From Shewanella psychrophila (GTDB lineage: Bacteria > Pseudomonadota > Gammaproteobacteria > Enterobacterales > Shewanellaceae), in the NCBI RefSeq assembly GCF_002005305.1, contig NZ_CP014782.1, positions 744,001 through 808,000 on the forward strand: DNA of 64,000 bases, read 5' to 3'. The notes beneath the pieces are model-generated. The model was not told where the DNA came from and ran no database searches. It saw only the letters and a list, made by a program, of their open reading frames with translations. Within the stretch, counting starts at the first letter, position 1. Each line of letters starts with the position of its first letter. Shown piece by piece: positions 29,156 through 39,200 of the stretch. Made by a program: the position numbers and the translations under genes.

Positions 29156-29306
29156 GAGATATTGAACCCTATTTCCCTATTCACGTATGCTCGTCTTATT
29201 CAAATAGGACATGCAGCCAATAACCTCAGACATACGTTCAAGCAACAAAGGTTTGCCGAGGTGGGTTTGTCTGTTTCATATCTTTAGGTTTTTATTAGGG
29301 GCGACA

Positions 29307-30944
29307 ATGACTCAAGTTTCTTGGTGGCGGGGCGCCATCATCTACCAGATCTATCCGCGTAGCTTGATGGACTCGAATGGTGACGGTGTTGGAGATCTCA
29401 AAGGGATCATAACTAAACTCGACTATATATCGAGTTTGAATGTCGACGCTATTTGGATCTCTCCCTTCTTTAAGTCGCCGATGAAAGATTTTGGTTATGA
29501 CATCAGTGATTACCGAGCGGTGGATCCTCTGTTTGGCACCATGGACGATTTCGATGAGCTAATAGATAAGGCCCATGGTTATGGGATAAAAGTGATTATC
29601 GATCAGGTTCTGAGTCATACGTCAGATCAGCATGGGTGGTTTCTAGAGAGTAGAGAGAGCCGGACTAACGACAAGCTAGACTGGTATGTATGGGCCGATC
29701 CTAAGGATGATGGTTCGGCGCCTAATAACTGGTTAGCCATTTTTGGCGGCTGCGCCTGGGAGTGGGAGCCAAGAAGACAGCAGTATTATTTACACAACTT
29801 TCTCACCAGTCAGCCAGATCTCAACTTTCATAACCCAGATGTCAGGCAAGCGGTGCTCGATAACGTCGAATTCTGGCTTAAGAAGGGCGTCGATGGCTTT
29901 AGACTCGATGCAATCACCTTCTGTTACCATGATCAAGACTTGAGAGATAATCCGGCTAAACCTAAAGATAAGCGTCAGGGAAGGGGCTTTAGCGAAGATA
30001 ATCCCTATGCCTACCAATATCATTATTACAACAATACCCGGCCCGAGACAGTGGGTTTTATTGAAGATCTACGAGGCCTTATCGATCGCTATCCTGGCGC
30101 AGTGACTCTAGGCGAAGTCTCATCTGAAGACTCGTTAGCTACCATGGCAGAATATACCCGAGGTGAGCATAGATTACACATGGCTTATAGCTTTGAGTTA
30201 TTGACCGATGATTTTAGTGCGGGTTACATTAAGCAGACTGTAGAGGCACTAGAGGCGAGTATTGGTGACGGTTGGCCTTGCTGGGCGATAGGTAATCACG
30301 ATGTTCAGCGCGTCGTTAGCCGCTGGGGAAAGGGCTGTACTCGATTGCCTATGATAAAAATGCTTACGGCTATGTTATGTTCATTGCGAGGCAGTATTTG
30401 TAGCTATCAGGGAGAAGAGCTAGGTCTAAGTGAAGCCCCTATTGAATATCATCAGCTACAAGACCCTTTCGGTATCGCGTTTTGGCCCATGTTTAAAGGC
30501 AGGGATGGTTGCCGTACGCCTATGCCCTGGTTACATGACAAGCTTAATGCTGGTTTTAGTGACACTAAACCTTGGTTGCCAGTACCCGAACATCATCTCG
30601 CCTTTTCGGTGGATCTACAAGAGTCGGATGAAACCTCTGTGCTTAATGCTTATCGTCATTTTTTAAGTTGGCGGCGTCAACATCAGGTGTTAATTACAGG
30701 AAGCATCAAATTCATTGATGCACCTGATCCTATGCTTGCCTTCATCAGAGAATCTCACGGGGCAGCGTATCTTGTGTGCTTTAACTTGTCCGATGAACCT
30801 GTTAGATATAAAGGGGCTGTTGCTGGGTTTGGGGAGATTAGTCGAGAGCAGGCAATCATAGGTCATGGTTTACTTCAGGGGGATATTATCGACAATGAGA
30901 TTTTTCTTCCTGGCTATGCGAGTCTATATATCAGATTGAAGTGA
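29307..30944 (+). CDS. GH13 alpha-glucosidase (oligosaccharide-cleaving), cytoplasmic
   Basis: I place the start at ATG 29307 behind TTAGGGG, giving MTQVSWWRGAIIYQIYPRSL, the canonical start of GH13 alpha-glucosidases; the open frame upstream of it has no homology. The 545 residues contain D201 in GFRLDAITF, E270 in TLGEVSSED and D332 in GNHDVQR, the catalytic triad. There is no signal peptide, so it acts in the cytoplasm on short maltodextrins, releasing glucose. It is 85 nt upstream of a sugar transporter gene. Family features fit subfamily 23-type alpha-glucosidases, but linkage specificity cannot be read with certainty. Confidence 0.9.
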   Translation: MTQVSWWRGAIIYQIYPRSLMDSNGDGVGDLKGIITKLDYISSLNVDAIWISPFFKSPMKDFGYDISDYRAVDPLFGTMDDFDELIDKAHGYGIKVIIDQVLSHTSDQHGWFLESRESRTNDKLDWYVWADPKDDGSAPNNWLAIFGGCAWEWEPRRQQYYLHNFLTSQPDLNFHNPDVRQAVLDNVEFWLKKGVDGFRLDAITFCYHDQDLRDNPAKPKDKRQGRGFSEDNPYAYQYHYYNNTRPETVGFIEDLRGLIDRYPGAVTLGEVSSEDSLATMAEYTRGEHRLHMAYSFELLTDDFSAGYIKQTVEALEASIGDGWPCWAIGNHDVQRVVSRWGKGCTRLPMIKMLTAMLCSLRGSICSYQGEELGLSEAPIEYHQLQDPFGIAFWPMFKGRDGCRTPMPWLHDKLNAGFSDTKPWLPVPEHHLAFSVDLQESDETSVLNAYRHFLSWRRQHQVLITGSIKFIDAPDPMLAFIRESHGAAYLVCFNLSDEPVRYKGAVAGFGEISREQAIIGHGLLQGDIIDNEIFLPGYASLYIRLK

Positions 30945-31029
30945 AAAATATTCATCAGTAGTAATCAAGATGTTTGGCACAGCAAATAGTTAGCATCAAT
31001 ATTGTCAAAATAACATAGAGAATAACAAT

Positions 31030-32307
31030 ATGGCTTCATCGTATAATCCTGATACATCGAGTAACTTAGGCGTCACTGCGGGCAGCGAGCCCCAAGAAAA
31101 TTACCGCTTCGCTTTAGTTTCACTGACTTCGCTGTTTTTTATGTGGGGGTTTATCACCTGTCTCAATGACATCTTGATCCCACATCTTAAGGCAGTCTTT
31201 TCACTCAATTACACCGAGGCAATGCTGATCCAGTTTTGTTTCTTCGGCGCTTACTTTCTAGTGTCTATTCCTGCGGGTAAGCTGGTTAAACGCTTAGGCT
31301 ATCAGAAAGGCATTGTGACTGGGTTGGTGGTCGCGAGTTTGGGTTGTGCATTGTTTTATCCCGCCGCCGAATACGCCACCTACGGCCTTTTCTTAGGGGC
31401 TTTGTTTGTGTTGGCTTCGGGCATTACCTTGTTACAGGTCGCAGCTAATCCCTATGTCAATGCTATGGGGAGCAGCGATACAGCATCGAGTCGCTTAAAT
31501 TTAACCCAAGCTTTTAACGCGTTAGGAACAACTGTTGCGCCTTTCTTTGGCGCTGTATTGATATTATCAGTGGCTTCATCGGCAGCCTCTGATTTGGCAC
31601 ACGCCCAGGCCGAAGCCGAGGTGGTTAAGCTGCCTTATCTCTTGCTTGCGGCCATGTTGGCTAGCCTAGCGATTATCTTCGCCAATCTGAAATTGCCGAA
31701 AATAGAAGCCCATACAGCAAGTAACACTGGCCAGATCAGTTATAAGGGCAAGACCAGCGCCCTGCAGTCTACCCATCTGGTATTGGGAGCTGTGGGGATT
31801 TTTGTCTATGTGGGCGCCGAAGTGTCTATTGGCAGCTTTCTGGTGAACTTCCTCGGTGAGAGTCATATTGCTGGATTGAAAGAAGCGGATGCGGCGCACT
31901 ATATTGCCTATTACTGGGGCGGTGCCATGATTGGGCGTTTTGTGGGCTCGGTTGTGATGCAAAAAGTTGAAGCGGGTAAGGTGCTGGCGTTTAATGCACT
32001 GATGGCCGCTCTGTTGGTGGCTGTAGCCATGACAAGTACTGGTAGTATTGCCATGTGGGCGATACTGGCGGTTGGCTTGTTTAACTCAATTATGTTCCCG
32101 ACCATCTTTAGTCTGGCTTTACGGGATCTCGGCCCTCATACGTCACAAGGGTCAGGTATCTTGTGTCTGGCCATTGTTGGCGGCGCCATTTTACCGCTCC
32201 TTCAAGGTGTAACTGCCGATGCCATGGGGATCCAACAGGCGTTTTTCTTACCGATTATCTGTTATGGTTTTATCTTGTTCTATGGGGCGAAAGGCTCAAA
32301 AATGTAG
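31030..32307 (+). CDS. FHS-family MFS sugar transporter (glucose/galactose type)
   Basis: This 425-residue protein has 12 transmembrane segments and the fucose/glucose-galactose:H+ symporter signature FFMWGFITCLNDILIPHLKA. It lies behind the GH13 glucosidase and probably belongs to the same transcript. Members import glucose, galactose or fucose. Because no maltose permease is seen here, it might also handle the disaccharide, or import glucose made by the periplasmic enzymes. The substrate is inference from context. Confidence 0.85.
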   Translation: MASSYNPDTSSNLGVTAGSEPQENYRFALVSLTSLFFMWGFITCLNDILIPHLKAVFSLNYTEAMLIQFCFFGAYFLVSIPAGKLVKRLGYQKGIVTGLVVASLGCALFYPAAEYATYGLFLGALFVLASGITLLQVAANPYVNAMGSSDTASSRLNLTQAFNALGTTVAPFFGAVLILSVASSAASDLAHAQAEAEVVKLPYLLLAAMLASLAIIFANLKLPKIEAHTASNTGQISYKGKTSALQSTHLVLGAVGIFVYVGAEVSIGSFLVNFLGESHIAGLKEADAAHYIAYYWGGAMIGRFVGSVVMQKVEAGKVLAFNALMAALLVAVAMTSTGSIAMWAILAVGLFNSIMFPTIFSLALRDLGPHTSQGSGILCLAIVGGAILPLLQGVTADAMGIQQAFFLPIICYGFILFYGAKGSKM

Positions 32308-32504
32308 ACGTTTTCTCATTCAGACATAGATGTAAAATGGCGGCCTCATGGTCGCTTTTTTTGTTATGTTCAGTTGAATTAGGCTTGGGGTCAAAAATAC
32401 TTAAGCCTAAGTCAGTCTTTACTTGCGTATTGATGGCTTAACTCCTATGATCCACTCGTTTTTATTTCAGTCTTGATTTTCAGGCATCCACCGCAGGCGA
32501 TTTC

Positions 32505-33719
32505 ATGCTTAACTCACCACTTTCTCCCAGCTCGACCGAATTAGTCATTAATGTTTTAGATATGGTTTTATCTGAAGGAAAACCCTTAGACAGAGCCTAT
32601 TCTCATCATTTCTCGGGCTTACAATTAGCGCCGTCTGAACAGGCTCGTATCACAGTGGTTGCCGGAGATATCCTACGAAGGTTAAACCTCTACTGTTATC
32701 TTTCCGATGTGAAATTCGAAGAGATGTCACGCATGGGCACGCGTCTGCTTAACGTCTGGCACCTGTTCCATGAACTCGATCTGCCTAAGATGCAATATGC
32801 ATTACAAGTTGATGAAAAAGAATATTTTGACCGTTTGGAAAAAGCCAAGGCACAACCCGCTCTGTGGGATGGCTGTCCTGAATGGCTAGATACCATGGGT
32901 CAGGCCCAGCTTGGTGAGGCTTGGGCTAAAGAAAGAGCGGCGTTAAGTACCCAACCTAAGCGTTATTTACGAGTGAACTTACTTAAGTGTACCCGTGAAG
33001 AGTTAGGCAAGAAGCTGAGAAATGAGCAAGTTCAAACGAAAGAGGTCGAGGGCGTCGATACTGCACTGGAAGTCACTTCTGATTCGGCACTGTTTCGCAC
33101 CGAGAGTTTCAAGAAAGGTTGGTTCGAGCAACAAGATGCCGGTTCACAACTGGTGGCTACGGCAGTAGATGCTAAACCGGGTATGCGGGTGATCGATGCC
33201 TGTGCCGGTGCTGGCGGAAAGACTTTGTCCATCGCGTCTCAGATGCAGGGCAAAGGACGTTTATTGGCTATGGATGTTGAGCAGTGGAAACTTGATAGTT
33301 TGAAACAGCGAGCTCGCCGCGCCAACGCCCATAACGTTGAGACCCGTATCATTGCCAGCTCTAAGACTATTAAGCGCCTTAAGCTCAGTGCCGACCGTGT
33401 GTTGCTGGATGTACCATGTTCTGGCCTAGGGGTACTTAAACGTAACCCGGATGCCAAGTGGCGTGACACCCCTGAGCGTTTACCTGTGTTGGTTGAGCTA
33501 CAGAAACATATTCTGCAAAGCTACAGCCGTATGGTAAAAGTGGGTGGTATCTTAATCTACGCTACTTGCTCTATCATGCCTGAAGAAAACCGAGATCAGA
33601 TTGATGCCTTCCTGGCTGAAAATGAGCATTTCAAGTTTATCGAAGATGAAAACATCAGCGTGGCAGATTCTGGATTTGATGGTTTCTATCTGGCTAAGCT
33701 CGAGCGTATCTCTGAGTAG
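32505..33719 (+). CDS. RsmB/NOP-family RNA (cytosine-5) methyltransferase
   Basis: This SAM-dependent enzyme methylates cytosine C5 in RNA. The 404-residue protein starts with an NusB-like/N1 region (about 1-140) and continues with the Rossmann methyltransferase: DACAGAGGKTLSIASQM for SAM binding, DVPCSGLGVLKRNPDAKW and YATCSIMPEEN with the two family cysteines. It is distinct from the rsmB gene of the fmt operon by context, standing alone here, so the target (16S, 23S or tRNA) is not clear. Upstream is about 200 bases of non-coding DNA. Confidence 0.85.
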   Translation: MLNSPLSPSSTELVINVLDMVLSEGKPLDRAYSHHFSGLQLAPSEQARITVVAGDILRRLNLYCYLSDVKFEEMSRMGTRLLNVWHLFHELDLPKMQYALQVDEKEYFDRLEKAKAQPALWDGCPEWLDTMGQAQLGEAWAKERAALSTQPKRYLRVNLLKCTREELGKKLRNEQVQTKEVEGVDTALEVTSDSALFRTESFKKGWFEQQDAGSQLVATAVDAKPGMRVIDACAGAGGKTLSIASQMQGKGRLLAMDVEQWKLDSLKQRARRANAHNVETRIIASSKTIKRLKLSADRVLLDVPCSGLGVLKRNPDAKWRDTPERLPVLVELQKHILQSYSRMVKVGGILIYATCSIMPEENRDQIDAFLAENEHFKFIEDENISVADSGFDGFYLAKLERISE

Positions 33720-34021
33720 CATTTTCTTGTTGTAGCTAAGAACTGAAATAGAGGTGGCTTATCCGCCTCTACTCTCTCAACTTTAACTGCTTCTTTTATT
33801 GCTAAATCCCGCCTTTATATACCTAATACCCCTCCCACTTTGAGCAAGTTTATGGTCTCAAAGAGACGCTCTTACCAATAAAGAAATCTTGCTCACATTT
33901 ATTCGACATATCATCTTGTTTAATTAATAAAACTTAACCCTATTTATTCCTGATAGGCGTAACATACTAGCTAGCTTCAAGTTTGTTGAAGTTATGTACT
34001 AAAAGATCTGGGGGGATCATT
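33720..34021. other. Intergenic region with a hairpin and a nested stem
   Basis: These 302 bases contain no gene. A hairpin TAGAGGTGG/CCGCCTCTA (33749-33771) could terminate the methyltransferase transcript, though its T tract is poor. Further on, TGAGCAAG (33841-33848) pairs perfectly with CTTGCTCA (33888-33895) and encloses an inner stem GTCTC/GAGAC (33855-33867). The nested element might be a small structured RNA or chance. Confidence 0.4.
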
Positions 34022-34762
34022 ATGTCATTATCGACTACCGAAGACACAAATCAGAGTAAAACCTACCGAGTATGGGACAGACCCACACGTGTGTTTCATT
34101 GGGTTAACCTGCTATTGGTGCTCAGCTTGATGTTTGTTGGCTTAATCATGTTGTTTAAGAGTGAAGTTGGCATCACGGGATTAGAGGCTAAGATAGGCCT
34201 GAAAGAGTTACATACAGTTATTGGTTATTTGTTTGCAATCAATCTAATAATAAGGCTTTCATGGGGATTTATCGGCAATCGATTTGCTAAATTTTCTGGC
34301 AACTTACCGAAACTTGGGGCAATAAAACGTTATCAAACAGCCTTACGTGCAGGAGAAAATCCGCAATACTTAGGTCATAATCCCATGGGCAAGTTGGCTG
34401 TGCTAGTCATCATGATCACGTTAATGCTGATCATGGCGACGGGATTACTCCGTGCTGGCACGGATATCTATTATCCGCCATTTGGGGGAGCTGTGACTCA
34501 ATATATCGCCGCCGAAGGCGTCGATGCCACTCGCATTAAGCCTTACGATGAAACTGGCGTAGATAAGGCTAAGCTGGCCGTGCTCAAACCCTATAAGAGT
34601 CTGGCCGGAACCGTACACCTGTATAGCGTCTATTTTCTTATGTTATTAATTGTACTGCATGTTGTTGGGGTGATTATCGCCGAGGTACGTCATCAGCCTG
34701 GGATAATATCGGCCATGTTCTCTGGGAAGAAACAGATTGAAGGTACGCCGCTGGATAAATGA
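34022..34762 (+). CDS. Cytochrome b561-type membrane protein
   Basis: This is an inner-membrane di-haem cytochrome b of the b561/Ni-hydrogenase type. The ATG at 34022 follows CTGGGGGGATC; an in-frame upstream start at 33983 lacks such a site. The 246 residues begin with YRVWDRPTRVFHWVNLLLVL, the family signature with the first haem histidine. Further histidines lie in LKELHTVIGYLFA, SLAGTVHLYSVYF and VLHVVGVI. Four or five transmembrane segments are expected. Such proteins usually pass electrons from the quinone pool to a periplasmic c-type cytochrome, but no partner gene is next to it. Confidence 0.85.
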   Translation: MSLSTTEDTNQSKTYRVWDRPTRVFHWVNLLLVLSLMFVGLIMLFKSEVGITGLEAKIGLKELHTVIGYLFAINLIIRLSWGFIGNRFAKFSGNLPKLGAIKRYQTALRAGENPQYLGHNPMGKLAVLVIMITLMLIMATGLLRAGTDIYYPPFGGAVTQYIAAEGVDATRIKPYDETGVDKAKLAVLKPYKSLAGTVHLYSVYFLMLLIVLHVVGVIIAEVRHQPGIISAMFSGKKQIEGTPLDK

Positions 34763-34825
34763 GCCTAGGTGTGGATTGTTTGCTCTATAACCTTATCTAG
34801 ATCCTAGGGCCTAGTTTAGTCATGT

Positions 34826-34860
34826 CAGCCAGCTTAACTTACTTAAGCTGGCTGAATTAT
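34826..34860. terminator. Bidirectional terminator between cytochrome b and galT
   Basis: CAGCCAGCTTAA (34826-34837) and TTAAGCTGGCTG (34843-34854) form a perfect 12-bp stem with a 5-nt loop, followed by AATTATTT. It lies between two convergent genes and can serve both. The U tract is moderate. Confidence 0.75.
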
Positions 34861-34884
34861 TTATCTTACTTTTATATAATGCCA

Positions 34885-35946
34885 TCAGCCTTTGTCTAAA
34901 TAATGGATATCGGTAGCATCCCTTAGCCTGGTTGCGGCTTGCTCCGGGGTTAGATCTCGCTGGGATTCGGCCAGCATCTCATAACCCACCATAAACTTCT
35001 TTACCGTGGCTGAACGTAGTAGAGGCGGGTAAAACACGGCGTGTAACTGCCAATGGTCGTTATTGGTTAATTCACCTTCTTGATCTCGCTGAAATGGTGC
35101 GAAGTGCCAGCCCATAGAGTAAGGAAAAGAGCAATTGAACAGGTTGTCATAGTGGGTGGTCAGCTTCTTAATGGCCAGGGCCAGTGAGTCTTTGTGCCCA
35201 TGGCTTAATTCATCGAAGCGGCGAATGTGACTTTTTGGCATCAAGATGGTTTCAAAAGGCCAGGCAGCCCAGTAGGGCACAACTGCTAGCCAGTGTTCAG
35301 TCTCGACAACAGTACGGCTACCATCTTTCATTTCTCGTTTTACATAGTCCAAGAGTAGATTGCGGCCATGTTCTTGCTGATATGCTTTTAAATTTTGGTC
35401 TTTCTTTCTGACTTCATTCGGCAGGTAACTATTGGCCCATACCTGTCCATGGGGGTGGGGCTGAGAGCAGCCCATGACAGCGCCTTTATTTTCAAATGCC
35501 TGTACCCAGATATACTCCTTTCCCAAAGCTGTAATTTCACTCTCCCAGGTATTGATAACCTGGCGGAGTTGCTCTGTGGTGAGTCGAGGTAGTGTCTTGC
35601 TATGATCTGGTGAGAAACAGATCACCCGACTCAGGCCGCGGACGCTTTCATTGCGCATCAGGGGATCATCATTAAAGGGTGCTGCAGGTGTGTCTGGTGC
35701 TAACGCCGCAAAATCGTTACCAAACACAAATGTGGATTGATAATCAGGGTTAACTTCACCGCTGATGCGTTGATTACCGGCACATAAGAAGCAGTCTTTG
35801 TCATAGCTCAGATCTAGACCATCGGTCGCCGTTTCGTCCTGACCTTGCCAGGGACGCTTAGCTCTATGGGGAGAGACGAGCACCCAATCACCCGTGAGTG
35901 GGTTATATCTACGGTGAGGATGTTCAGTAGGATCGAAGCTAGTCAT
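34885..35946 (-). CDS. galT: Galactose-1-phosphate uridylyltransferase
   Basis: GalT exchanges UMP between UDP-glucose and galactose-1-phosphate in the Leloir pathway. The 353-residue protein has the expected length. It shows RRYNPLTGDWVLVSPHRAKR, the zinc-site cysteines in CFLCAGNQR, and the active-site SQPHPHGQVWA whose second histidine is uridylylated. Unusually, neither galK nor galE is next to it; it stands alone between a cytochrome gene and a helicase gene. The upstream region (35947-36251) shows no obvious operator. Confidence 0.95.
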   Translation of the reverse strand: MTSFDPTEHPHRRYNPLTGDWVLVSPHRAKRPWQGQDETATDGLDLSYDKDCFLCAGNQRISGEVNPDYQSTFVFGNDFAALAPDTPAAPFNDDPLMRNESVRGLSRVICFSPDHSKTLPRLTTEQLRQVINTWESEITALGKEYIWVQAFENKGAVMGCSQPHPHGQVWANSYLPNEVRKKDQNLKAYQQEHGRNLLLDYVKREMKDGSRTVVETEHWLAVVPYWAAWPFETILMPKSHIRRFDELSHGHKDSLALAIKKLTTHYDNLFNCSFPYSMGWHFAPFQRDQEGELTNNDHWQLHAVFYPPLLRSATVKKFMVGYEMLAESQRDLTPEQAATRLRDATDIHYLDKG

Positions 35947-36251
35947 AGGAAATTCAATGTGAGGATATTGTATACGATGGATTATATAAGAATGAAGCCA
36001 AAAAGCGATAAGAGAATTGTACCCTTATCATATGTTTTAATATAAATGGCTTATTCAATAATCGATCGCCTCACTATGAGCATGAAAATGGCGTTTATCA
36101 CACAATAATATATAGGCCTTAACCTCATCAATGATATAGTTCTCCCTTTCGTTTTAATTTAAATAGTTTACAAGCTTGAGCGCGGTGATCTGTTAGATAT
36201 CACCTTAGTGTGTTTTTGGTTTGAATCGACAGTTATGATTGGAAGGCGAGA
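35947..36251. other. Intergenic region between galT and the SNF2 gene
   Basis: About 300 AT-rich bases separate two divergent genes and presumably contain both promoters. I see no coding frame, terminator or clear operator in it. GGAAGGCGAG near its end is the ribosome binding site of the SNF2-family gene. Confidence 0.5.
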
Positions 36252-39200
36252 TTGACCCAACTAGAAAATTTTTTTAGCCAGTCAGTAATATTTGACGGGA
36301 TGCAGGTTTTACTGGATATGCCGCAAGTTGATTTCGACTATAGTGGGCCTGTGTTGTCTGCACAATTTAGAACAACTAAAGAGCTGAGCAGAGTCATTAA
36401 GGACTTTGATGTCAGTGATGTAAATCAGTCTATTGTGACAGCCACATTAGACTGGTCAGCGGGTCCTGTCATTGCTTCCGGTAATACGGGGTGCAGCCAA
36501 TGCGGCGAGTCGCTGTTACCTTGTATTCACCTTGCCGCCATCGCCATTGATTATTTAGCCAGACAAGACCCTATCATTCCTTATCCAAGTGAGAAAAAAC
36601 GTGCCGATACAGCACTCAGGTTATTGAGAACCGAGCTCAATCAACGCTACGATCCTTATCCAAATATGGCCAGGCATAGAGTGGTGTACTTGTTATCAGC
36701 AAGAGATGGTGCGCTACATTTACGCGTCCATAAAGGCTATGTCAGCAAAAAGGGGAAATACTCAACCAAGACAGATTTAGGCTTCGAAGTGCTAGGGAGA
36801 AGCAGCTTGCCAAAGTTTGTGACTCAAACTGATCTTTACTTACTGCATAGGTTAAAGGAGCTAGCCCAAGTACTGGACGATGAAACCCGAGATGCTCAGC
36901 AAGAGACGCTTTCCTTAGGGTTAGGCGATACCTGCGATAGTGAGTTCCTTTATTATTTAGTGTCTACTCAACGCTGTTTTTGGCAGCATTGCGAGCAAGC
37001 TCCTCTTAAAGTCGAACAACATTATCTCGGTGATTTTGTCGAGCCAGGAGCATTCCACCAAGTGGCTTCAGGACAATACCTAGACCTTGCAAGTATGAGT
37101 CTGGTGTTGAGCGAATTGCCCTCGTCTCTGAGTAAAATCAGCGATAAACAGTGCACTGAATATTTGCAACAAGTAGCAGATGATGACAGGGAATGGCAGC
37201 CCACACTGAAGGTTTATCGTAAGGGTATCGAGTTTCCATGGGATGAGCTGAGCCATCTGGATATACAGATTGCTAGCTTTACCCTCATCAGCGATAATTT
37301 GGAATGTGGGTTAACCGACATTTTTGATCTCGCCAATGAGTCACCGCATCTGCTCAAGCTCGCCTCGGAACTGAGCATCCAGCTATCCGATTTCCCCCTC
37401 CTTTCATCTGGCTTTGAACCTATTGTCTGGCATCAATTCCTACTGGGCGATCGCCAGTTACCTGAGATGCTGAGTCAACAGATGCTTGCTATAAGGTGTC
37501 TGATGTTGGCTGGCTGGACAATAGACTTTCAATTAATCAATCGATTTAGTCTGGTACAGGTCCAGACTTGGTATGGTGAGGTGAGCCATCAAGCCGCAAA
37601 TAAGCAATGGTTCGACCTTGAACTGGGTGTTGAGGTGGATGGCAAGAAGATTAATTTATTGCCCTATCTGGTCAAAGCGATAAGACAGGGTTTACTGCAA
37701 AATCTAAGCGATACCGAAACAGTACTCATGGAACTCGACTCTGGTCAGCGCCTGTCTCTGCCTGCCGACAGAGTGAAGCATATTCTCACTGTATTGGTCG
37801 AGTTGTATGAGAGAAAACCGCTGTCAGTTGATGAGACATTAACCATGTCTATGAATCAGTTGACTCGAATTGCAGAACTGGCTGATCGAGATAAAATCAA
37901 CAAGAAAGAGTGGCATTGGCAGGGCAGTCAGTGGTTACAGAATAAAGCTCAGCAACTTTACGCTTATTTGGACATGAGTATAGGCGATCAGGACTCGGCA
38001 GGTAGAAAGGTTAAAGCTAAGCAGATAGATTTTTTTGTTCCACCACCTGTTGGGCTCAATGCAGAGCTCAGAGAGTACCAGCAGCTGGGATTAAACTGGT
38101 TGCAGTTTTTAAAGGAACACGAATTTTGCGGAATACTTGCCGATGATATGGGTCTGGGGAAAACGATCCAGACTCTGAGTAGTATTTTACTCGATAAAGA
38201 GGCCGGTAAACTATCTCGTCCTTGTTTAGTGGTTGCGCCAACGAGTTTGTTAGCCAATTGGCAGCATGAAGCTAAAACATTTGCCCCCGAGCTTAGAGTG
38301 CTTCTCTGGTCAGGGCCTAAGCGCCACAGTCTACAAGATGAGATCGATAGCTGCGATCTCTTTATCACTAGCTATGGCACACTGCAGCAAGATGCAGAGT
38401 TCTTGGCCAAGCAACACTTTCATTTAGTGATCTTAGATGAGGCCCAGACAATCAAGAACGTTCGGAGTCGAATTAGCCGAGTCGTAGCCAGCTTATCTGC
38501 GACCCATAGACTCTGTTTAACCGGTACGCCCTTAGAGAATCATTTGGGAGAGTTATGGTCATTGTTTAATTTTCTCATGCCGGGCTTCCTCGGTACCTAC
38601 GCTCAGTTTCAGCGGCATTATCAAGTGCCCATTGAAAAAGAGCAAGATGATGAGCGTCGTCGGGCATTGGTGCAGAGGATCGCTCCGTTTATGTTACGCC
38701 GGCTTAAATCTGAGGTCGCCAGAGAGTTGCCAGATAAGACGGTGATCAATGAGTATATAAATCTTACCGAAACACAGGGAGATCTGTATGAAACGATCCG
38801 TTTGACCATGTCTGAAGAGATGAGAAAAGCAGTTTCAGTCTCAGGAGTAAAGCGTAATCGTTTAGCCATCAGTAATGCCTTACTCAAACTCAGGCAGGTT
38901 TGTTGTCATCCCGACTTACTCAAACTCGATCATATTGAGCAATCAGACTTAGTCGGTGCCGAAATAGACACGGGCTCAGTAACCTCAGAGTTTAATGGGC
39001 TTGATAAGCAAGATGCAACCAATGGGTTGCCACTTCTCGATGGGGTTAGCAGACTCGATACTCGCTCGGGGAAATTGAATTGGCTTGCCGATAAGCTTCC
39101 TGGCATGCTCGAAGAGGGCCGGAGGGTGTTAATTTTCTCTTCTTTTACCAGCATGTTGAGTTTGATTGGTGAACACTTAGAAAAGCTAGGCATTAGTTTT

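Larger units (their letters stand above)
28817..29306. promoter_or_regulatory. Divergent control region of the maltodextrin locus
   Basis: These 490 bases lie between the TonB receptor gene (minus) and the GH13 glucosidase gene (plus). They hold a perfect and a near-perfect copy of a LacI-type palindrome and one half-site (listed separately). No coding frame in this stretch looks real. The frame open from 29211 runs into the glucosidase gene, but protein homology starts only at 29307. Confidence 0.6.
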
